From: Eudorina sp. 2006-703-Eu-15
Taxonomy: Eukaryota > Chlorophyta > Chlorophyceae > Chlamydomonadales > Volvocaceae
DNA: 64,000 bases
Direction: 5' to 3'
Assembly: GCA_003117195.1 (NCBI GenBank)
Contig: BDSI01000004.1
Span: 1,111,290 to 1,175,289, forward strand
In this document: positions 11,701 through 30,540 of the stretch, in pieces
Position numbering within the stretch: the stretch's first letter is position 1
How the letters are laid out: each line of letters begins with the position of its first letter
Made by a program: the position numbers and the translations under genes
The notes under the pieces: generated by a model
Told to the model about the DNA's origin: nothing
Seen by the model: the letters and a program-made list of their open reading frames with translations, nothing else
Databases searched by the model: none

Positions 11701-12303
11701 AGCCGAATCCCCCCCAGCCAGGGCCGCCCAATCCATCCCCGGGCTGGGCCGCTTGTCTTCATTCCATCCCATGTGGACACCTGTGGGCGGGCGCGACGAC
11801 TCGGCGAAGCAGAGGACAGATCCCGCTGAGGGGCCGCCCTGCGTCTCGACATCCCTGAAAGGCGTTTGGCGGCGGCGCGCCGCCTCGACACTGCTGCCGC
11901 CAAATTACGGGCCGGCGAGGTCAGGGCCGCGGCGGGCTTCGCCGCGCCCCCAACCCCCACCAAACCCGTCGCCCCTTGGGGGTTGCATCACGGGCCAACC
12001 CCCCCGCAGCTCCACAGCAATGCACGCCAGCCCACCGCTGCTCCCCATCCCCTCACCATCCCCCACTTCTCACCCGGTTGCCCACCACTCTTGTAGTTGA
12101 TCCTCTTGGAGGATTCCTCCGCCCTTCCCAGAGGCCCCAGAGAGGAATCCCGCGCAGCCACATCGCGTAGCCGCCCCCCCGCAGTCAACGCCGCCCTCCC
12201 AGCCCTCCCCGCACACCCCCACCCGCCCGCACACCACACACTCCGTCAGCCACACTCCCATCGGCAGCTCGCTTTCCAGCCCCATCGCCCCCCCTCCCCC
12301 GCC
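8779..12303. other. Convergent spacer between FAS1 and ArfGAP genes
   Basis: About 3.5 kb between two gene 3' ends. It should contain both 3' UTRs. Simple sequence includes a purine-rich GAGA/GGGGA tract near 11200-11270. The only TGTAA on the plus strand is at 10861-10865, more than 2 kb past the FAS1 stop. One exon-like segment is listed separately; otherwise I see no supported gene. Confidence 0.5.
10906..11070 (+). CDS. Orphan exon-like open segment
   Basis: A plus-strand frame after a CTGCAG acceptor reads QNYSGAPLQLSLPGGLIASR and continues VRRCWVVHSWD to a TGA at 11068-11070. The composition (aromatics, no low complexity) is protein-like, unlike the surroundings. No partner exon, start or recognised domain was found. 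It may be a gene relic or a piece of a mobile element. Confidence 0.25.
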   Translation, partial: RSCQGVRQNYSGAPLQLSLPGGLIASRVRRCWVVHSWDPNRPRHRVSYGTYVLN

Positions 12304-21015
<8,712 letters not shown>

Positions 21016-21588
21016 CCTTGCACCAATGTTGAGAGCGATCTCGAAACGATCTATGAAGGAAGATTCAGCCCATTCGCAAGCGTCTGCTCATTTTGCTTGC
21101 CACTGCCACATCTCCGATTTAGAGGACGAACCAAAGGGTCAAACCGCTTGCACTTCTGAGGATTGTTGCCTCTTCGAATATTTGCATTAGGTCACCCAAT
21201 ACATTCCAAATGATATGGAACGGGTACAACTAATGCCACGGATATTCCAGACTCGTGCCGGTTCTAGCCCTTGCCAAAAGGTAAAGCAGTATACTCCACG
21301 TTGAACAATAATGAACGCTACAGACCCTGATTCCGCAAACCAAAACCAGATATAGTTTCAAGGCTTCTGTTCCAAGAAGCCTGCACTGTACAACAGCTGC
21401 ACTGTACTGCTTCGCGCCCACGTGGCATGCCAAGGCTTCCCTGATCTGGCACACCGACGCGAGCGCGGCAACAAATGAATGCCAGCGTCTACAAGCTATT
21501 CCATCACGCGCATAGAACAACTATCAGACTACGGACCAGCTAGTTATATTCCTCGGCAACGCACCCGCACTGCCACTCCGGCTGCAGC

Positions 21589-24104
21589 TTAAAAATACTC
21601 AATCCCTAACCCGATGCCATCCTCCTCATCACCGCCGTAGCCGTAACCATCGTCATCTTCCATCATGTCAACCACCAGGCGCGCTCTCGGCGGCGACGGA
21701 GGTGCTGCCTCTGGCTCCGGACGGTGCTCCAGCTCCTGCTGCTGCGGCCGCTGCGCACCCCGGTCGGCGTCCTCCTCCTCCTCGTCCTCCTCGGACTCCA
21801 CTTCCATCACGGGTGTGGGCGCCATCGCAGGCGAGGGACCGCCCGAGACCGGCGCAGCACCAACCATGGCTGCCAGCCGCTGTGGTGCGGCGGCAGGTGG
21901 AGCGGCCGCCGCAGCACCTTCGCTCTCCTTTGCTGCAACAGGCGCTGGTGCGGCAGCGGCCGGCGGCGTGGCCGCAGCTGCATCGCCGCCGGCTGCCTGG
22001 CTCCCCGCGCCCACCTCCTCTGGCGCATCAGCTGTGGCGCCGTCATCCAGGTCGGCGTCGAAGCCTTCAAAGGCGTCCAGCAGCGCCGCATCCACATCAT
22101 CCTCCGCCGCCGCCATGGTCTCCGCCGCAGCAGCAGCGGACAGCCGCCCTTCATCTTTGGCCCGCTCCTGAGCCGCCGCCGCCGCCGCCGCCGCGGCCGC
22201 TGCTGCTGTAGCCTGCTTCCCTGCTTTTGCGCCGCCGCGCTTCGTCTGACCCTGCCCTTGGCCCTGCTCCTGCGCCCGGGGCCCAGATGACCGCGCCAGC
22301 CGACTCGTCTTCTTGGCGGGCCCGCCTGCAGGTGACCCAGCCGCTCCCGAGCCGCCCGCCGGTCCGGAGTCGCGCTGGCGCTTCTTGCCCGCGAAGCCGC
22401 TGCCTGCACCCGTCCCCGCTGCGGAGCGCACGGCACCTCCGGCGCCGGGAGGCCGGGGTGGCTTGCTGTTCCGCACGTTTGCAGTCGTGGCTGCGGCGCC
22501 GCCGGCACCGTGCCGGTCATGCGCCTGTCCTGACGGCAGCTGCTGCTGTTGTTGTTGCGAGCCCAAGGCCCCGTCTTCTGACGCGTGCGGGGAGTCGCTG
22601 CGCCGGTGTGGTTGCGTGGTCGGGGGTGACATGGACGGACCCGGCCCGGCCGAGCCCGAAGTGCCCGGGGACAAGTCGGTTCGGTCGTCCACAGGCGGCC
22701 GATACGGCGGCGCGTCGCGGACGTGTCTGCTCACGAATAGAAAGGGGCGGCATGGAGCGGCGCGGTTGTTTTCCATGGAGCGGAATGGTTGGTTTCCAAG
22801 GATGATGAACGTATGCTGCTCAGTAGGCCGCATAGCGAAAGGGTCACGGACACGGCAAGTGCAGTCACTCTAGGGACCGGACGGCGCGCGAGCCAAGCCA
22901 CGCTCTCTGTCGGGCGGTGCATCAAAATGGGCGGCAGACGTCCCCGACCGGCTGGGTGTGCTCAGATCGGGCAAGCCTGAAGGGCCCAGGTGGAAACGCC
23001 AAGCAACCGGCTTCCCAACGCGACTACGCACCAACCAACCGCGGGTGGCCACTCGGGCAACGCGATCCCCACTGAAACCGCCGCGCACCGGGCCAGGCGG
23101 ACGAGCTTCGCGCACACCCGTCTCGGTGACGCACGCCACCCCGGGTCCGCTTCACCCAACCCTCCCCGCCCACTCATGATGGCACTCCGTGCGGTGCCGT
23201 ACACCAGACGCCGCAGGTCACGGGGACGCTGCCCACGGGGAACCCCACGCACTTTGTGCTGTACTGGCCTAACAACGTCTCCAGTCGGAAGGACCCCGTG
23301 GTCGGGTCGAACAGCGCCACGCAGTCCAGGCAGTCACGGCCCTGCGAAGAGCACCCAGGCGTCCCGCCGCCAGCGCATGGCTCGTATTTGCCAGACAACA
23401 AGATGTCCAAATCGCATGTGGCTGAGTTGGACAGGTACAGGGAAACCTGCACGCACACCGGGTTCAGCAGGTCGGCAGTGCCGGGGGAAGGGTTAAGCAC
23501 ATGCGAAAGCGCCGCGTGCACGCGTGAGATGACTCGGCTCGGGGTGACCCCCAGGGGATGCGGGTGAAGCCACGCACGCTTGCTGGTCAAAGGGCCGTGC
23601 TAGGTTGATAGCAGATACGAACCGCCATCACCCAGGACATTGGGCGAGACAGAATGTCCTCAATGCTCAAATCAAAGGATCAAACATCAGCAACGACGGT
23701 GGGCAAAAATAAACGGGGATATTTGCCAACCGGATGGTACCGTATGAGGTACCAACGGCCGTGCAAGGCCCCTTCCATTGTAATGCGTAGGCTAAAGGGT
23801 ATACTGAACTGTATAGATGTGTACGGAGCCCCACTGGACAATCCAAGCCTTGGTGCTTGTAACAGAAAACCATTCTGTCACGAGTTCCCAACTCGGACAC
23901 AAGCCTTCAACACCAACCCACCCTATTATCTTTGCCAAGCAAAAGAAACCCAGGCTGCTCCAGATCAGCACTCGCGGGGCGAAAATCGTAGCGAAGGGCT
24001 GTATAGCTTGTCTCCACTTCCTCTCCAACCTCAGGTGCGAAGCTTGCACCTAATGACAATTGATAGTCTTGGTTGGGTAAAGGCATAGCTACCTGTGTTG
24101 CCAT
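21589..24104 (-). CDS. EAF: EAF-family RNA polymerase II elongation cofactor
   Basis: Three exons join in phase: 23922-24104, 23253-23446 and 21589-22726, giving 504 residues. The N-terminus carries the EAF signature: LSLGASF, then SYTALRYDFRPASADLEQPG and LLLGKDN, followed in exon 2 by VSLYLSNS and CVALFDPTTGSFRLETLLG, and across the second junction by KHVR. EAF proteins bind ELL and stimulate Pol II elongation in the super elongation complex. Donors are GTGGGT and GTGCGT. Exon 3 is a long disordered tail: QQQQQQ, basic stretches (AKKTSRLAR), a poly-Ala run, then an acidic C-terminus with DDVDAALLDAFEGFDADLDD and EEDEEEED that would fit a transactivation role. It sits 574 bp upstream of the ArfGAP gene on the same strand and is head-to-head with the DUF89 gene. 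Identification rests on motifs recalled from animal and plant EAF. Confidence 0.85.
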
Positions 24105-25187
24105 GGGAGCGGCAACTTTTGCGTTGTCGGGTCGTAACGCAAGTCGCCAAAGAAATGCTTTCTCTAGAAAACTATCTCATATCAACGTGTGCTCACGAAG
24201 CGACCGCCTGCCGTTGCCCCCAACAGGTTATAATATTCACCAAACAGTTTTCGGTCAGGATGGAAACGACCGTGTACTGTACGGCCACTTGCGAATCGAA
24301 CCCCGTTGCAGTTAGGAACCCAATCTTGCATATTCCACCCTGTGAGGTACATTCATATGATCATGAAACATCTGTAACGTGATCCAGCAAACGTGACCGC
24401 GGCGGCAGCAGCCCACGTCACGGCGACAGCGGACGTCGTCGCACAACGGGGCACTTGGGAATGGCCTGCACTGCCATAAAGGTAGACTGCTTTCGTGGTA
24501 TAAAAATTGTGTGAGTCACCTGATCTGTGAAGGCATACCCGCTTGCCTCGTCGCAACATACCGGTACTCCTTTCCTGGTGGGGTGACCATACCGCGAACG
24601 GGGTATCCAGCAGGGACCGTCATTGACCAGCGCGGAACCGATGACTTGAAGCGCATGCCGCATGAGTCATGACGCACGGCCTATGCCACAGCCAGCGCTG
24701 ACCGAACCATTTGCGCCTGGCGTCCCCGGCGGCGAGTCCTGGGACGCGCTGCGCGCACCACGCAATTCCATTTGGGTCGTGCAGCCGCTGTGGTATTACC
24801 GTGCCGCACTTGAAACCCCACAAAGGAGTCTTGTCGAAGCCGCGGCAGAGAGGGGCAACCCACGCTCTAGGTCTGCAGCCCGAACCCGCAACCCGACGTG
24901 CCCCTTGCTGTGCAACGCAGGGGAGCGCCTGCACGACCCGTCTGCACAGCAGCGTACCGTCGGAGAACGCGACACCACGTTCCCTGTCTCAGGCTACAGT
25001 CACCGGGGCACGTGTCGTTGGCCGGCGGGCTTGTTCTCCGCGGGCAGTGTTCGGCCAGCAGCGTTGGGCGCAGCCCCCGCAGAGCAGTGCAGGTCGGGCG
25101 CTACCAACCCGCAACAGCAGCAGACCCACGGGTCCCCGCCAGCCCTCCCATCACGCCACAATCCCACTCGCACTCACCCGGCGTCAA
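24105..25187. promoter_or_regulatory. Divergent spacer EAF / DUF89
   Basis: About 1.1 kb between two head-to-head start codons, so it should contain both promoters and 5' UTRs. The DUF89 frame remains open upstream to about 24711, so a longer N-terminus is possible. A minus-strand frame at 24418-24663 has a protein-like stretch but cannot be tied to either gene. No core promoter motif stands out. Confidence 0.5.
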
Positions 25188-28100
25188 ATGGTCCAGGCCT
25201 TAGTCGCAGCCTCCGCCGCCAGCGGCCCGGAAGCCGCCGCCGCCGCCGCCGCCGCAGCGCCCTCGCCGTCTCTGGCGCACGCGGCGGTGCCGGCGGCCGC
25301 GCAGGATGGCCCTGCAGGAATGCCCGCGCGGCTGCGCGCAGGGGGCGCCGGCTTGCCGCCGCCGCCGTTCAGCCCTCTCGTCGGCTCCGAGATCGGCTCC
25401 TTCGCGCACGCCACCATCACGACGCGTCTTCCCGCCATTTTGGAGTCAATGATCGCCGATGTGGAACTCCATGTCGCTGACCGGGTTTCGGCGCCCGGCT
25501 GGGGTGCCACCGCGGCGGCGCAGGTGGGGTAGCGTCGTGCATCCGGTCAGCAACCTACCGTACGACGTCTGACTTGGGGTACGGAAGGGACGCTGTGGGC
25601 AGCGACGGGCCGGTGGGTTTAAGATTATAAAAGGAAAAGCAAACCCAGAAACGAACCCGGGCTCATCCGGAAGCACTCAGAATACGTACGTGGTGCGGTG
25701 CCTGCATGACAGTGGAGAATGAATGAGACGGTGCGAGTACGGCCGGCGGAGGGCGCGAGTGTACCTGCAGGCCTCCTGTGGTGGAAGGGGTGGTCAGGTA
25801 CCACATATGCGTGCGGCGCGAGCGCAGTCAACTGGTCCTCGCTGAGTGCGGCAGATCAGCGAACGGCGCGCCGGGGTCCGCGCGCAGCAGTCCCCAGGGC
25901 CCTGTGCGCCGGCAGCGGAGGATAAAGAGGCAGCGACGGGCTGGCGGCATCCTCTAGGCAGGTGAAAGCTGGTGGAGGGGGGCAATAGAAACTTAAATCG
26001 AGCCCAACAAGCCGCGGGGGCGGCCAACGCCGGCCAGGGATGCCGGCGCCCTGCCCGCCCCTCAGTCGTCGCTTGCGCACCTAACATCTGGCGCATCCGG
26101 GACCCGTGTGCAGGCTGCTGCCGGCCTGAGGGAGCTGCAGCAGCTGCGGCAGGCCATGTTGGACGATGCGCCGCTGGGGCTGCTGCGCGTGGAGGCAGCG
26201 CCGGAGGAGACAGCGGTGGGTTTGGGTTGGGTTGGGGGCGAGATTGGGTTCGGTCGGCTGCGTCGGCTGGGCGGACATGGGCTGCGATTCAGGGTTTTGA
26301 GCGGTAGGACAAGGTGGGTTTGTACGACTTTGCTGTCTCGCGCGCGATTGTGGCGAAGCTCATGCCTGCAGGCAGCCGCCAGTCCACGCGGCCAGTACTG
26401 TGATGGTGCCGTCGAAGCAGCGCATCCTGTGTGTTCCTGCTTGCTGTGCTACTGCCGTCCCCATGCTGCTGCTGCTGCTACTGCTGCTGCTTCCGTGTCG
26501 ACGTTACTGCCCGTTGCGAATTGTACGGTCTTAGATCCTGCTGGAGTCTGCCAACGCCTGCGTAGAGCTGGGTACGGCGCGCCAGCAACAGCTTCAAGTA
26601 CAGCAGCAGCAGCAGCAGCGACAGCAGCAGGAGGCTGCTGCTGCTGAGAACGGCGCGGCCTCGGCGGCGGCGGCCGTCGCAGCCACCCTGCGCCCCACTT
26701 GGCTGGGCCTGCCCTGGCTGCTGGTCGAGTGCTACATGTACGCGGCGATTCACGCGGCGCTGCAGGCAAGGAAGTCTAATTGTATTGCCTACTTGTTTCG
26801 TTTCCCCGATATGGGGTTTCTGGGGGATGTGTGTGGAGGGCTGGCTGCGTACGTCAAGGGTGTCCTTCGCTGTGTGCCGTACCGGTTGTGGCCAGCCTGC
26901 CCTGGCGGAGCGGCAGCACGCCCCTCCCTGCAGCGCGCCGAAGCGCACATGTTCCAAGTCTTCGTGGGGCTGCCAGCTGCACGGACCCTAGCATCGCGGT
27001 TTCGGCGCGCAGCGGTACGCAGCGCGATGCTATACTTGTCCAGTTGTTCAGGAGCACATGTGTGTCCTTTGGCTGCGTGGGTTCGAACCACCCGTTGGAT
27101 TCCCGGCGGCCCGAAGGAGACTCCTTAGAGGTTGCGCCCCGTGTTGGTCGGCCTGCCGCAACACCTCGCAGCGGCAGCCCGCGCTGGCGGGCCTGGACCC
27201 CTTCAGCCGCCAGAAGGCCGCCGCCTGGGCCAAGTCGGCCGCCGCGGCGGCGGACATGGCGGCGGAGGTGGAGCTCCTGAGAGGCGCGCTGCTGGCCGCC
27301 GGGGAGCAGCGCCGGCAGCCCCAATCAACCGGCACACCGGACTTGACCGAGTCAGACGCGGCGGCGGCAGACACAGCCCGGGCAGCGGCACTGGCGGGGC
27401 TTTCCATGGCGCTCTGGGGCAACAAGGCCGACCTGTCGCTCCTGGTGAATGCCGCAGGGCTCGACGCCGGCGCGTTGGCGGCGGTGCCGCCAGAGGGGAC
27501 AGCGGCGGCGGCGGCGGCGCCGTCGGCGTCGCTCGACCGTGCCGACGCGCGCGACGGGGCCGCCGGTGCCGCGGCGGAGCCGCCGGCCCGGGTGATCGTG
27601 GACGACACCGCGGCGGTGTGGACCACCCTGGAGCGCCTCCGACAGCGGCGGGCGATCGGCGGCGACGGCGGCGGTGGAAGCGTGCGGATCGACATCGTTC
27701 TGGATAACAGCGGCCTAGAGCTCTTCGCAGATTTGTGTCTGGCGGACCTGCTGACCGCCGCCGGTGAGTGCCAGCCGGGAGGTGCGGCCGGGCGATGGCC
27801 GTATGCACCATCGGGAGTCCGGTTTCGGTATCCGGGTCGGCCGCCTCCGTCGGCCGCCTCCGAGGACAGCGGCACAGGCGCTGCATGTAGGCCGTACGAG
27901 CTTCGTGCAAAAGGTTTAGGATGGGGCACGACACGCAAGGGAACCCTTCGGGCTGCCATACAGGTTAGGGAGTTCGCAACCCCTTAGATAACGAGCCCAT
28001 CGGCCGGATGTTCGCGCTGCTCGGACCTGAGCAGCTCCTCCAAAACCCAACCGTGCGCGCCCCGCGCCCCGTGGCCGCGGTGGGCCACTGCGGCGGCGGC

Positions 28101-29749
28101 CCGCAGGTGTGGCGGACCAGGTGGTGCTGCACGGGAAGCCCATCCCCTGGTTCGTGTCGGACACCTTGGCGGCGGATCTCGAGGCGTTGCTGGCCAGCTG
28201 CGAGGCGGCGGAGCCGTCGTCACCGCGGGTGCGTCTCGAGACGTGACTGCGGGCGGCTGCGCGTGCTCCATGCTGGTGCTCTTTCCGACCAGCGGCACGC
28301 TGTGTCGACATTTTCTCGCGCTCCGACCCAACAGCGCGTCCTGTCCCCTGAATCATCGCGACCAGGGCCTTGTCCCGAGAGAGCGGGGTCGTCAGGACCC
28401 GCCCATCGGCGGAATGCAGGCGCCGTGTCTTGGTCCGCCGCGTTCGTCGCCGTCCGTGCCCAGCGGTACCTTTGGCGCAGGCGCCCTCCCTGTTCTCCAA
28501 GGCTGCCAAGGAGTACATACGAAATCGTCGAACCCCTCGCCGTTGCGCCTCGGCAGCGAAGGGCGGCTGCGGCTCAGCCTTGTCGTCGTCGGGCCTATCA
28601 GCCGTCGGCGTCTTACCATGGGATTCTTACCATCATGTTCTGGGTCGCCTTGAAGAGTATCCTCAACGCCAATGCGCTATAAATTTTTATGCCTGAATTT
28701 TTATGCCTGAAACCTGGACCCTATTCGTGCGTCCTAGGCAGCCAAGGACGACCCCACCTGCGCTTGATTTGAACTGCGGCAGGTCTCCGCCGACGCGTGG
28801 GCGCCCGTTCGCCGCGCCGCCGCGCGGTGGCGGTCCCGGCTGGCCGCGGGCGCGTGGCGGTGGGAGGCGCACCCCTTCTGGTGCACCCCGGCGCCGTACT
28901 GCTGGATGGCGCCCGCCGCACCGGACCTGTACGACAGGTTGGCGGGCAGCGACCTGGTGGTCTTCAAGGGCGACCTGAACTACCGCAAGCTGGCGCACGA
29001 CTGCAGGTACGGGTTCCTCCTCCTTTGGGTTTGGACGGGAGAGGGACGGAGGGTGTATTAGCTACTTGGTGAGATTGGTCGTGCCGAATCCCGGATGTGG
29101 TCGCGCGATACGGTCGTCCACGGTTTGCACGCTACGAATGCGACGGAATGGGTCATTTTGGCGGTGGCTGGTTGCGGGAACCACGTCGCTCTATCTCTGC
29201 GCCCTGAGGCCAGTCAGCGCAGTGGCATATGCGCAAGCTTGCAAGGGGTTGGCTCCCTAATTCTCCTTGCTTCTAAGGTTTTCTTGGCTGCGGTGTTTTT
29301 ACGTTGCGTTGTGGGTCCTTCGGATGCATTGCCGCGCCAGGTGGCCCCACACGACGTCGTTCGAGGAGGCTCTGCAGGTGGGCGGAGTGAGGGGGCGGGT
29401 GCTGGATGACACCAGTGTCGTCACCTAGTCAGGGCCCGCTTTGCCAGTGCCTCCTCGTAGGTCCCGCCACAGACCCAGATGGGAGATGGCGTATGTCATA
29501 TGGCCTCCTGAGGCAGCAAAGCATCGCCGTACCTGCGCTGAGCAGTCGCCCCGATTTGACTCATCATCTGACGGGCATACTGCGATCATGCCTGCGCAGG
29601 GCTTTCGACCGGCTCCGCTGGTGGCATTAAGGACGCTCAAGGCGGACGTGGTGGTGGGCCTGGCGGAGGGCCAGAGCGAGCGGCTGAGCGCTGCGGACCC
29701 GGATTGGCTGGTGAACGGAAAGTGGGGAATGGTCCAGGCTGCCCTGTGA
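25188..29749 (+). CDS. DUF89 / ARMT1-type metal-dependent phosphatase
   Basis: Eight exons join in phase: 25188-25523, 26114-26215, 26535-26765, 27172-27763, 28107-28228, 28783-29006, 29341-29377 and 29600-29749, giving 597 residues. Family motifs appear in order: PLVGSEIGSFAHATITTRLP, PTWLGLPWLLVECYMY, LDPFSRQK, WGNKADLSLL, VLDNSGLELFADL, GKPIPWFVSDT, KGDLNYRKLAHDC, RTLKADVVVGL and DPDWLVNGKWG. The metal ligands Asp401, Asn402 and Asp439 keep the same 38-residue spacing as Asp253, Asn254 and Asp291 in human ARMT1. DUF89 enzymes hydrolyse damaged phospho-metabolites; the exact substrate here is unknown. Odd features are a CAG-encoded glutamine/alanine insertion in exon 3 and an Ala-rich insertion in exon 4. 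Intron 3 appears to use a GC donor (CAG|GCAAGG), the only phase-consistent choice. The start could lie farther upstream. Confidence 0.9.
26592..26645 (+). repeat. CAG/GCT trinucleotide run in coding exon
   Basis: A CAG run followed by GAG and GCT codons, encoding a Gln-rich then Ala-rich insertion in exon 3 of the DUF89 gene, just before the conserved PTWLGLPW motif. Confidence 0.85.
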
Positions 29750-30540
29750 ACATGCAGTGCGCGGCGCGCTGCAGTCCGCTTGACAGGGCGGAGACGCTAT
29801 GGGGCCTTGCATCATCCACCTCGCCGAGGAAGTTCAGCCGTTCTGGTTCGCAGTTTCGCACCGAGTTTTGAACTTGGCCGGTCTGACACCACGTGGATGA
29901 TGTGGCTATTGAGTACTTCGTGAAAACTCACATTGGACAGGACTTATGGCTGATACTGCTGATGAGACGCGTCCCAACGCTACGCTGGCAGTTGCCCTTA
30001 GTTCCGTGGGGTTCGCCCCAGAATCAGCAGGTTGGCGGACCAGACGAGGCAAAATACGAACGCAGGTTTTCAAAGCGACCCAAATTCATATCGCTCTTCC
30101 CGCATTCACCTCATCGCCCTGGCACATATGCCGTGCACTGCTCCTCAACACATCCTGCTCACATCCTGCCATCCGCCTGCATCGCGTGCTATTCCGACGA
30201 TATAATTTATGCCCTAGGTCACATATTAACGGAATCCCGTATGTGGTAAGTTACCGCGACCCATGCCGACGGGCACAACGAACGCTGCGCCCGCGGGTCC
30301 CGCCCCGCCTAAAATCACAGTTAAATCGCCGGTTTTCGAGCGTACCTACGGAGACTGGCACGATGCGCATGCTAGCTATGTCCGGACACCTGCATGACAG
30401 CTGGCAGCGTACACCGTACTACAAATGGCGCTCAGAAGTGTCAATCCCGCTGCACCTGCCTCTGCCTGCTTCACGCACGCCATTAATACCTGCATTCGCG
30501 AATACACAAACCCATATACTTGTAGAAAAAGCTTCACGAC
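29750..30540. other. Convergent spacer DUF89 / expansin
   Basis: About 790 bp between two stop codons facing each other. It presumably holds both 3' UTRs. I see no TGTAA in the right place on either strand and no further gene. Confidence 0.5.

Noticed and set aside
27040..27100. tRNA-like T-loop GGGTTCGAACC
   Set aside because: No matching acceptor or anticodon stem could be folded around it; it lies within a DUF89 intron.
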